A stretch of DNA of 64,000 nt from CAVSRC01 sp963781775 (GTDB lineage: Bacteria; Pseudomonadota; Alphaproteobacteria; Rhizobiales; Kaistiaceae), in contig CAWAHE010000017.1 of NCBI GenBank assembly GCA_963781775.1, forward strand, positions 84,789 through 148,788, given 5' to 3'. Positions 56,659 to 64,000 of this stretch are shown one piece after another (the first letter of the stretch is position 1; each line of letters starts with the position of its first letter). The notes beneath the pieces were generated by a model. It was not told where the DNA came from. It saw nothing but the letters and a program-made list of their open reading frames with translations, and did not search any database. The translations under genes were made by a program, and so were the position numbers.

Positions 56659-56788
56659 CAGACAGACAGAGCAGCGAATGCCAGACACGAGCCCGGAAAG
56701 CGCTGGTGTATCTATATTGACATCCTGGGCTTCAGCGAACTGTGGGGGAGTGAGCAAATGTTGGCGCTCCGCTCCCTCGGCGAAACTA
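56659..56788 (+). pseudogene. 5' fragment of a cyclase-like gene interrupted by an IS
   Basis: An open frame without a standard start encodes GKRWCIYIDILGFSELWGSEQMLALRSLGE. The YIDILGFSELW segment resembles the start of nucleotide-cyclase-like domains common in uncharacterised proteins. It breaks at the TA target site where the IS begins. Its continuation is at 58790-59050 (LMRAIYRIGSRVYPDAPERLFVHQTGDGFAIVSD). One extra A (56783-56785 run) would also be needed to restore the frame across the junction. Confidence 0.65.
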
Positions 56789-56798
56789 GGGTCCAGAC

Positions 56799-57555
56799 TT
56801 ATAACCAGTAGCTGACGGTGGCGGCGAGACAGACGGCGGCGAGGAAGTTGGTCGCCGATCGGTCATAGCGGGTGGCGATGCGGCGGAAGTCCTTGAGCCT
56901 GCCGAACATGCGTTCGATGGCGTTGCGGTCCCGATAGAGGAACGGCGAGAAGCAGTTCTTCCAGCGTCGGTTGGCCTTCGGTGGAATGTTGGGCATCGTC
57001 CCTTTCCCCTCGACCTTTTGACGGATCGCGTTGGTGTCATAGCCCTTGTCGCCAAGCAGGATCGGGCTCTTTGGCATCCGTTCCAGCAGCAGATCTCCGG
57101 CCGTGCAGTCAGCGACGTGGCCGCCCGTCAGAAGGAAAGCGATGGGACGGCACAAGCCATCGGTCAGGGCGTGGATCTTGGTGGTGCGGCCGCCGCGCGA
57201 CCGGCCGATCGCTTGATTGCGCTCCCCCTTTACCGCCGGATGCGCAGCGATGCGCCTTCACCGCGGAGGAGTTGATCAATACCTGTGCCGGCGGTCCGCC
57301 AGCCGAAGCCAAGGCATGGAAGATGTCGACCCAAACGCCCTTGGCGGCCCATCGGACGAACCGATTGTACAGGGTCTTGCGAGGTCCGTAGATCGATGGC
57401 GCATCGACCCAGCGACCGCCCGACTTCAGCACGTGCACGATGCCGCTGATCACCCGGCGATCATCGACCCGCGGCTTGCCGCGCGTGTCTGTCGGAAGCA
57501 GTGGCTGCAGCCGCGCAAACTGATCCTCAGTGAGCCAGAAGCAATCGCGATTCAT
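56799..57555 (-). CDS. IS5-family transposase, two overlapping frames (orfA/orfB)
   Basis: orfA starts at 57555 (MNRDCFWLTEDQFARLQPLLP) and orfB ends at 56799 (...SYWL). The DDE-type protein is recovered by switching frame in the AAAGGGGGAG run (minus strand, about 57230). The first half has DDRRVISGIVHVLKSGGRW, the Pfam DUF4096 region, and AKGVWVDIF. The second half has ALTDGLCRPIAFLLTGG, LLGDKGYDTNAIR (catalytic D) and the final Glu region YRDRNAIERMFGRLKDFRRIATRYD. This is the IS427-group layout. The frame change is either the programmed shift typical of the group or a one-base indel. An 8-bp hairpin (57559-57578) lies just upstream of the start. Confidence 0.85.
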
Positions 57556-57742
57556 CGGCGGTCTCCCTTCGGAGACCGTGAATCACAAACCCGCCTCCAA
57601 CGGAATCCCCTTTATGCGACGCCGATGCCAGCAACGGCCGCATCTCCACTTCCTCGCCCATCGCTCGCGCCATATTCGGCAAGGAGGAAGGCGACAGTCG
57701 TCGAGGTCACAGCCCCCGTACTGACCGCCACGGCGGTCGCCG

Positions 57743-58736
57743 TCACACTGCTTCCCCGGCGAAGATCTTCGAGCCGTCCTCGGTGGACGTGGCATCGACC
57801 AGCCTGAAGCTCGCAGCGCTGAAGAGCGCCTCGAATTCCGCGCGCGTGCGCTGGCGCCCGGCGAAGAGCGTCATCATGATGACGTCCAGGAGCTTGCCCC
57901 AGCTGGGGTCATCCCCCTCGCCGACGCCGGCCTCGACGACCAGCAGCCGACTGCCCGGCGCAGCACCGCGGCGGATCGTCTTGAGGATGCGCACGCACTC
58001 TTCGTCGCTCCAGTCGTGAAGCACTTCCATGAGGATCGTCGCGTCACCATCGGGGACCTCCTCAAAGAAGCTCCCGCCCACGAACTCCAGCCGCTCGTTG
58101 CCGCCCCGTGCCTTGGCAGCGTGGACAACGTCAGGGCGATCGAAGAGCACGCCCTTGACCCCTGGATGCGCGGCGAGGACGGCGCGTAGCAGGTGCCCCG
58201 CACCTCCGCCGACGTCGACCACCCGCCCGTAGCGCGAGAAGTCGTGGACTTTGAGGACACCGGCGATTTGCGCGTGAGACCTTGCAATCATCGCCTCGTC
58301 GAAGATCCGGGCGTCCTCGGGGCTCCCTTCGAGCTGGCTCCACATGGTCCCTTCGCCAGCGGCCGGCTCGCCGGTCCGCACCATGTGCGACATGTGCTCG
58401 GGCAACCGCCAGTTCTTGATCGTCGCCGTGTTGCGGACGTACGGCCGAAATGACGTCGGGTGGTTCGGGCAAGCCGCCGCGATGGGGCCGTGTGCGACAC
58501 CCGCCCCTCCGCTAGCCCGCCTTCAAGCTTGAAGATGCCGCGCGACGCAAGGAGCCGGATCACCCGCGCCAGAGGATCCGCCTTCGCGCCGACGCGCTCG
58601 GCGACCGTCGCGATTGGCATCGATTGTCGCCGATGACGTCGGCGACCCCGAGCTCCGCCACGACATGCAGCGCTCGCGCCATGAAATGCCCGTCATTGAT
58701 CTCATGCAGCAAATCTGTGGTCTGTATGTCGTCCAT
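57743..58736 (-). pseudogene. COMT-type O-methyltransferase, frameshifted passenger gene
   Basis: The start ATG at 58736 has AGGAGG upstream (MDDIQTTDLLHEINDGHFMARALHVVAELG). Frame changes occur at about 58620 (before MPIATVAERVGAKADPLARVI) and about 58468 (into NHPTSFRPYVRNTATIKNW). After them the sequence is continuous: RVVDVGGGAGHLLRAVLA (SAM motif I), ILMEVLHDWSDEECVRIL and LLVVEAGV, up to the stop at 57743. This is the plant-COMT/hydroxyneurosporene O-methyltransferase fold with an N-terminal HTH-like dimerisation domain. It is transcribed toward the transposase. Two indels mean no active product. Confidence 0.8.
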
Positions 58737-58789
58737 GGAAAACCCCTCCTGTGCCCAGCAATGGACATTACTATTTATGGGTCCGGACC

Positions 58790-59050
58790 CTAATGAGAGC
58801 GATCTATCGGATCGGTTCTCGTGTGTATCCTGATGCCCCCGAGCGCCTCTTCGTTCATCAGACGGGGGACGGGTTCGCTATCGTTAGCGACTGTGGCGCG
58901 TCGTCGCTCGAACGTCCGGTTGCCATCGACGCGCCCCGGCCCGATGGTTCCTTCGCCGTGCCATTCTTCAGCCGGATTACCGCTCGGGATGAAGTGCGTA
59001 CACCAAGAGGCATGAACTTCGCAGTTGGGCTCCGGTTCATACCGACATGA
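58790..59050 (+). pseudogene. 3' fragment of the IS-interrupted cyclase-like gene
   Basis: LMRAIYRIGSRVYPDAPERLFVHQTGDGFAIVSDCGASSLERPVAI continues the 5' fragment at 56659-56788. GDGF in this block recalls cyclase active-site loops. After PVAI the sequence (DAPRPDGSFAVPFF...) no longer looks like the family and ends at 59050. The gene therefore suffered at least the insertion, one small indel and probably a 3' replacement. Confidence 0.6.
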
Positions 59051-60050
59051 TGTCTAGCAGGCAGCGGTAAGGAAAGCCCACATTGATGGAAAAACCGCTG
59101 GGTTTCACGAGACGAAGGTCGACTCGCCACATCGCGCGATTTTCCTCTCGTGGTGTCTCGCTCCCTCGGGTTTCGAGTAACCGCCTGATGTCGTCTGGGA
59201 TAGCGCCGACGGGCGGAACCTCTGGCGTAAGCTCTTGGCGTTGGGTCTCGGTCGTTTCCCTTGCGTCGATGGACGCGGAATGCTGCCTGACTAGTGTCTC
59301 ACGGACTATCTCTGGGGTCGGCGGCAGAGGAATACCTACTACTCGCTGCCCACCAGAAAATCTGATGACGAACGGTCCCATCGTCTCGTCGGCCGCTGAC
59401 AATGCGTACGGTAGGATGGGTCGGATCGCTGATGAACAAAGCAAGGCACTCAGCGGGAAGAAGTATCGATACACTTTTCCGATGCTCCTGTACCGACGCT
59501 GCTTTCTGTTGCGCAATGCCAAAAGAACCAAAGACTTGATCGCGTACCCATCTGCCAGGTTCACACCAGCCACCGCGGATGCGCCTGATCGATGCGCCAG
59601 TGAGTAAACTCGGGCAGGATGATAAAAGGCATACAAGGGATATGTTGGGTGGGCCGCCGTTCGCGCGGTATCGCACAACACTTGGACTTGGTGCTTGGTT
59701 GCCGAAGCCGTCTTGTGCAGCAGTTCACGATAACTGTATCGCGTCCATATGTTCCCGTTTCCGGTAAGCCGCTTCGCTTGAAGCAAGATGCGGAAGAAGG
59801 TGTTCCGGCCTGGGCTGACAAAGTTCCATTCCATGTCAGCGCCGGTTGTGGGCTCATAGGGGAACTGGACGATCACCCGTGGAGCGCCGACCGCTACCAA
59901 AGCCCCCATCATCAAATCCGTAATAGTCTCCTCACGAAATACCTCTTCAGGTGCGTCTCGCGATCTAGAAATGAACCGACGAACAGCGGAAACTCGTTGG
60001 CAAATCGGCACAACATCGCTTACCCCCTGATCAACTAAAATACCCCGCAC
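59037..60050 (-). CDS. DUF6615-like protein with a PD-(D/E)XK-type core
   Basis: 337 residues, the only long intact frame in the island. Recognisable segments are REETITDLMMGAL, EPTTGADMEWNFVSP, FFRILLQAKRLTG and a following PLYAFYHP. This E...GxDxEW...QAK arrangement is what I recall of the DUF6615 family. It resembles the catalytic core of Mrr-like PD-(D/E)XK nucleases (acidic residue, D, then QxK). No function is established. It is the last gene of the MarR-kinase-TPR operon on the same strand, after a 168-bp gap. Its start at 60050 is the first Met in the frame; no strong ribosome binding site is visible. Confidence 0.7.
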   Translation of the reverse strand: MRGILVDQGVSDVVPICQRVSAVRRFISRSRDAPEEVFREETITDLMMGALVAVGAPRVIVQFPYEPTTGADMEWNFVSPGRNTFFRILLQAKRLTGNGNIWTRYSYRELLHKTASATKHQVQVLCDTARTAAHPTYPLYAFYHPARVYSLAHRSGASAVAGVNLADGYAIKSLVLLALRNRKQRRYRSIGKVYRYFFPLSALLCSSAIRPILPYALSAADETMGPFVIRFSGGQRVVGIPLPPTPEIVRETLVRQHSASIDARETTETQRQELTPEVPPVGAIPDDIRRLLETRGSETPREENRAMWRVDLRLVKPSGFSINVGFPYRCLLDIMSV

Positions 60051-60217
60051 ATGAACTGCCGATTTGCGCAGCAGCCCTACCGTTCCTCGCAGGGCGGCGC
60101 CTTTGGCGCCCAGACGCTGATCGATCGGATGCGTGTGTGAAGACCACGTTCAACTGTCGAGCAATTATTGCGTCCGCAAAAAGCGAAATTCGCGGCAGCA
60201 TGAGGATTGCACCGATA

Positions 60218-61750
60218 TCAAATTGGCCGCTGAAGATCGCTGCGAACAACCTCTGGAGTCCCAACTTGGGCGACGAGCTGATCGACCTGTCCTAGGACCT
60301 TGGAAATAAGCGGTGAAGAGAGCTTCTCAACCCGCGCCTTTGCCGCCTTGAGCAACTTCTCATGATCCGGGCAGCGAGCTCGGCGGCTTCTCGCGCCAAA
60401 TAGACCTGAGCTATCGCAGCAAACCGCGTCTCGTGTAGTTGCTCAAATCCTCTTATCGCGTCCTCGTACAATTTTCGGCCAGCGTCAATCTTTCCTGAGC
60501 GAACGCGGCAAGGCCGCGATTGGCCAACGCCACCAACGATGGCACATCACTGCCACCCACTTTTAGTTGAAGGAGTTCTTTCTCCGCCTCTGAAGCCCTG
60601 CCGGTTGAAGCAAGGGCGAAAGCCAGATTGTTAATCAAAATCGGCGCGTCTGGCCTAATGACGAGGCCATCGCGAGCCAGTCGCTCGCAGGTTTGGAAAT
60701 CATCAATCATCCCCGCGGTTGACGAGCCAAAATCATACGGCCCAATTGAGTAAGGTTCGTTGGTGGCCCACTCCTCACAGGCGCTGGGAACTTGTTCAAA
60801 CTGTCTTCACGGATGAGATGAAATGCCCGCGCTTCAGATGACTTTTGGACATCTTTGAAGCGCCCGGGTGCAACGATTCGGTACCAAACGCGGGAGAGGC
60901 CCATTCGGCCTGAGCCAAGGCATTTCCATTTGGGTCCTGCAGACTCCGAGCAAAGAGCCGCCGCGCTTTCTTCGATTGCCGCTGCTGAGCTCGTCCGTGG
61001 CCAGCGTACCGGCTAATTCCGTGATCTGCCGGAAGGCCAGGTCGCCATCCTCGACGACTCGCGAGCTTGTCTCGCGAATTGTGGGTACCTTTCAGCCAAT
61101 TCAGCGAGCACGATCTCGCTGGACAACAACCAGGGGTCATGGGGCGTCGCCCGGCTTTGGACCAACGTGTCGTGACCGCGTTCGGGGTCGTCGGCGTGCA
61201 AATATAGCCGCGCTGCCGAGCGAAGCACGTGTCGATTGTCAGGAGCGAGTTGCACAGCAACTGACATCGATCTATCGAATCGCGTGTCTTTCCTCTAAGC
61301 ATCTCGTGTCGCGCCAACTCGACCCAGGCAATCGGATTTTGCGGATAAACTCTGGTGCGCCGACGCCAGAGATGTACCAAAGCATTTTGCTCGATCGGTG
61401 ACACGGCCGGAACCTCATTGGGGTAGCCCGCTCTGCGAAGGCGACATGCGCTAGTTCCTTGAGGGCTGGAGCTGCGTTGGAGCGCTGCGAGGCAAGAAAA
61501 CGTGCGGCCGAAACCGCCTCGCTCTCCTTTCCTTCTACGATAGCTGACTCCACCAGTTCGGCGGCCGAGACCGCGCTGGGCACGAGCCTCCAGCGCTCAA
61601 GTTTGGCTCTTAGCTGTTGGCTGAACGGCCGATACGAATGTGGCGCTGACCTGCGGACCGGACGGAAAGTTCCCCAGAAGCCAGGGTAGCCGCGAGGCTA
61701 CGCCAGCGGGGCACCATCAGCCTCCGCGTCCCCCATGGTGATGGGTTCAT
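60218..61750 (-). pseudogene. TPR-repeat protein, multiply frameshifted
   Basis: The start ATG at 61750 overlaps the kinase stop (ATGA). The reading frame breaks several times, but TPR-like segments appear in succession: PSAVSAAELVESAIVEGKESEAVSAARFLASQ, NPIAWVELARHEMLRGKTRDSIDRS, NRHVLRSAARLYLHADDPERGHDTL, LASTGRASEAEKELLQLKVGGSDVPSLVALANRGLAAFAQ and finally EAAELAARI before a stop at 60218. At least six frame changes are needed, so the gene is dead. The intact protein would have been about 500 residues of TPR helices, a likely scaffold for the kinase encoded upstream. Confidence 0.75.
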
Positions 61751-62790
61751 GTGCGCCCCTCCAGGCGCTTCAACCTGAAAGGCAGACCCTGGGCAAGGAG
61801 GTTGAAGCGGCTGACATAGCGCTCAAGTGAATATTGGTCCTGGCGACCTATGCCTCTTGGGTGGCCGCGTTTCGACAAGTCTGGATTACACAGTTCTCGC
61901 ACGACCTCGATGACTTCCGATCGCACGATGGGATCGACGCGCGGTGCAAGACCTTCAAGGACGTGGCCAAAAGCGTCTTGCAGATACGGGAGGGCGTCAC
62001 TGTACGTCGCGTTCCAGTGTTGTGGATGTTGTTCAGGAGCGAGCTCTGACAGAAGAGAGGCTGTCATGTTTACGCCCGAAAAGGAACGCCGCCAAATTGC
62101 CCAGCATGTAGAGATCACAACCGACGCGGCGCGGCCCAAACTCGGAATGGGTGTAGCCATACAGCAACTCGGGTGGAGCGTATCCCTGATCGCCGGCGAT
62201 TGGATGCTCGTCGTACCAGACGGTTGCCCACGCCTAGAGGCGCGACCGAAATCGGAAATCTTGAAAACCTGTCCGGGGTACGCCAACACGTTCGATGGCT
62301 TTACATCCTGGTGGGCTATCAGTTCCCGATGTACCTGCCACAGGCCAAGGCTAACGTCTTTGAGGACAATGAGACACCAGTAAACGTCCTGTGCTGTGGT
62401 GCTATCGATCTGACAGCGCACGTCACCTTCAGCCAACTCGAAGATGAGATAGAAGACCCGCCCCTCAATGCTTCCCATACCCGGAACGTGACGTCGCCAT
62501 GATCAACTGCCAATACGACCCGCGAAAGACGGCGAGAACGGCAATGCTCAAGTAGGCCCAGCTCATAGTCGAAGGCGCTGGTCATTGCTTCGAGCGCCTT
62601 GAGCGTGTCTACGCCAGGGTCGAAGGCTTGCCGAAAATCAAACGCCTTGAGGAAGCCGCGGGCATCACCGCGTCGTACCTCATAGCTGCGAGAACGCGCC
62701 ACCGGTGCCTCGCGGGCTTCTTGCGATTGCTTTCGCTACGACCCAGCCGTTGGCAACTGTCAGTCCAAGAAGTTTCTCAGCCGCCGACAT
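61747..62790 (-). pseudogene. Serine/threonine protein kinase, multiply frameshifted
   Basis: The start ATG at 62790 overlaps the MarR stop region by 14 bases. The N-lobe reads MSAAEKLLGLTVANGWVVA, then GTGGAFSQLYEVRRGDARGFLKAFDF (Gly-loop and the VAIK-type Lys). After a frame change at about 62690, and another near 62478, come the catalytic loop HQDVKPSNVLAY (HRD as HQD), KISDFGRAS (DFG intact) and GYAPPELLYGYTHSEFGP (APE as PPE). Further changes follow near 62210 and 62040, before QDAFGHVLEGLAPRVDP...KRGHPRG and the stop at 61747. It is a Hanks-type kinase without a visible sensor domain. Confidence 0.78.
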
Positions 62791-63170
62791 AGTTCCGGTC
62801 CCCTAGTTCGGTGCCGAACGCGGACAACAGTTTCGACAACATAGCCTCTCCGAACTTTGTCAGATAAAGGGCTCTTTTTCGGGGATCCTCCGCACTTATC
62901 GACTGCGTCAGCAAGGGCCTCTTTGAGAAGTCGAGATTGACCCCCGGCGGCTGTGTGTATCTTCCCATCAGGATCGATACATATCGACTTGCCGACTGCT
63001 GCGAAGTCCCCATGTGCTCCCCAAGTTCGTTCACCGACAGACCTGGGTGAAGCGCGACAACAAGCAAGGCCAACAACTGCGGGAAGACTAATGTCCGCTT
63101 GGAGTGGCTTGAGCGCAGCGGCGATCGCTCGCACCCGTCCTTGCATCTGCTCGTCCAACGCTACCCTCAT
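62777..63170 (-). pseudogene. MarR-like regulator, single-base frameshift
   Basis: The start ATG at 63170 gives MRVALDEQMQGRVRAIAAALKPLQADISLP. One extra C in the GGG run at 63081-63083 (plus strand) moves the frame, after which QLLALLVVALHPGLSVNELGEHMGTSQQSASRYVSILMGRYTQP continues (winged-helix, recognition helix SQQSASRYVSIL), to DRNYVGG. It is the first gene of the operon with the kinase. A tandem palindrome directly upstream is its likely operator. Confidence 0.8.
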
Positions 63171-63180
63171 CACGTTTTGG

Positions 63181-63208
63181 CGTATATACCACGATATGAG
63201 TATATACG
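63181..63208. promoter_or_regulatory. Tandem GTATATAC operator upstream of the MarR-like gene
   Basis: GTATATAC at 63182-63189 and again at 63200-63207, centre-to-centre 18 bp and each self-complementary, lie 11 bp before the MarR start. This two-turn spacing is typical of dimeric winged-helix repressor sites, and overlap with a TATA-rich -10 is likely. Autoregulation is inferred. Confidence 0.65.
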
Positions 63209-63358
63209 CGCGTCCGGGACGCCATGTCAAGCATCCGGCACTTCCAAAATTGCAGCGTGATTTGTAAGTGATTTTGGTGCTGGTCTAGTTGCCAGTGTCC
63301 CCCCGCGCACCCCCCCGGATGCCCAGGCTCGCGGGTCGAATTTCCGCAAAAATATGTA

Positions 63359-63983
63359 CTACGCTTGGGCATCGTCCCGAATGCGGATCACGGTGCCCAC
63401 GCCCACCTTGAGTTCACCGGCAATTCGCCTGATGCCCGTGCCTTTTGCCAACATCGCCCTCACGGCGGCCGCTTTCTCCGCGTCAGTCGCCTCGATTGGT
63501 CTTCGACCAAGCTTGGTCCCCTCCTCCCGCGCTCTTGCGAGGCCCGCCATGACCCGCTCCCGGATCATCGATCGCTCGAACTTGGCGAACACTCCCATCA
63601 TCTGGAACATGGCGCGGCCCGCGGGCGTAGAGGTATCGAGCCCTTGTTGGTGAAGGTATAGATCGACGCCTTTGGCGTGTAGCTCGGTGAGGAGCCCTAG
63701 AAGGTCCGTCAGCGACCTTCCGAGTCGATCCACGGCCCAAGCGGCCACAAGGTCAACCTCGCGGCGCGTGACGGCCTTCAGGAGACTATCTAAACCCGGA
63801 CGATCTTTGCGGCCCTTGCCGCCTGATATGCCGGCGTCCTCGAATACCTTCACCACTTCCCAGCCGTGACGCTCGGCGACTTCCCGCAGCTCTCTGCGCT
63901 GGTTCTTGGTGTTCTGCTCTGACGTGTTGACGCGGACGTACAGAGCAGACTCGCTTCGGAGCCCGCTTGGCGCTGGTGCCCAT
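63359..63983 (-). pseudogene. Serine recombinase (resolvase/invertase), frameshifted and active-site mutated
   Basis: The ATG at 63983 gives MGTSAKRAPKRV; then one extra T at about 63949 shifts the frame. Restored, it reads LYVRVNTSEQNTKNQ, where the catalytic serine of the usual RVST is Asn. Downstream are GISGGKGRKDRPGLD, VDLVAAWAVDRLGRSLTDL (conserved Asp/Arg), FQMMGVFAKFERSMIRERVMAGLARAREEG and a C-terminal HTH (GTGIRRIAGELKVGVGTVIR). It is a small resolvase-type recombinase. The N-to-S loss and the frameshift both inactivate it. It probably once moved this island. Confidence 0.82.
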
Positions 63984-64000
63984 CGTTTTCTCCCATTGTG

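Larger units (their letters stand above)
56789..58790 (-). mobile_element. IS5/IS427-like element, apparently with a methyltransferase passenger
   Basis: Terminal repeats: GGGTCCAGACTTATAA at 56789-56804 and its partner TTATGGGTCCGGACCC at 58775-58790 (13 of 16 matching when inverted). A TA dinucleotide flanks both sides (56787-56788 and 58791-58792), as expected for this group. Inside are the two transposase frames (56799-57555), a 190-bp gap and a decayed O-methyltransferase gene near the right end. The two halves of one cyclase-like gene lie immediately outside, which supports the ends. Simple elements of this group are about 0.8 kb, so the extra 1.2 kb would be passenger. An alternative is two overlapping IS remnants. 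Confidence 0.65.

Noticed and set aside
57555..57610. Right end of the IS at about 57600, just upstream of the transposase start
   Set aside because: No sequence complementary to the left end (GGGTCCAGACTTATAA) is found there, while a 13/16 match with TA flank exists at 58775-58792.
56512..64000. Second attachment site (duplicate of the tRNA-Gln 3' end)
   Set aside because: I searched by eye for the TTCGAATCCTAG-type 3' segment downstream and did not find it; the right border may lie beyond the window.

Overview
The window looks like a chromosomal segment of a high-GC alphaproteobacterium, most likely Hyphomicrobiales (Rhizobiales). The reasons are an adenosylcobalamin-type ribonucleotide reductase (nrdJ), a complex I accessory subunit of the NDUFA12 type, the alphaproteobacterial neighbourhood rne / amidase / mrcA / prfB, a cvpA-purF pair and an RNase E with a large acidic insert. 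No plasmid or phage replication gene is visible.

Layout. 1-4703: tail of an M23 peptidase, a divergent FMN-reductase/HxlR pair, a DUF5672-like protein, a frameshifted SAM methyltransferase coupled to an Ada-type AraC regulator, and an EamA transporter. 4746-16535 (all minus strand): amidase, surface lipoprotein plus Slam-type outer-membrane protein, mrcA, four small secreted-protein genes sharing a GDHWTP motif (two fused to trypsin-like domains, one of them catalytically dead), then prfB with a canonical programmed frameshift. 17191-25447: rne, the NDUFA12 gene, two FecR-like genes (one truncated), an ICMT-like membrane protein, a Ser/Gly/Thr-repeat secreted protein with shifting frames, and a frameshifted AraC regulator. 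25934-29707: nrdJ, with a structured leader and an NrdR-box-like site. 29800-31212: a small foreign-looking patch (XRE regulator, frameshifted ImmA/IrrE peptidase, small DNA-binding-like protein). 31460-34224: alpha/beta hydrolase, ABM-like protein, intergenic repeats, GNAT acetyltransferase. 34307-46646: mostly housekeeping genes (radA, cvpA, purF, SDR, der, YfgM-like, two L,D-transpeptidases, RibD/DHFR-like, guaA, mtn, rsmB). 46744-56298: two cyclic-di-GMP proteins, MAPEG, guaB, an MFS pump, rlmE and ppx/gppA.

56512-64000: tRNA-Gln(CTG) followed by a decayed accessory island. It holds an IS5/IS427-like element that seems to carry a methyltransferase passenger and sits inside a cyclase-like gene. 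It also holds a minus-strand operon MarR regulator - Ser/Thr protein kinase - TPR protein - DUF6615-like (PD-(D/E)XK-looking) protein, and a serine recombinase with frameshift and active-site damage. Nearly every gene here carries single-base frameshifts, whereas every housekeeping gene in the window reads through cleanly.

The two most unusual things are the GDHWTP-motif cluster at 6004-9281, inserted in a core neighbourhood, and the (decayed) MarR-kinase-TPR-DUF6615 operon at 59037-63170. All functional calls come from reading the sequence and recalled family motifs; no database search was possible.
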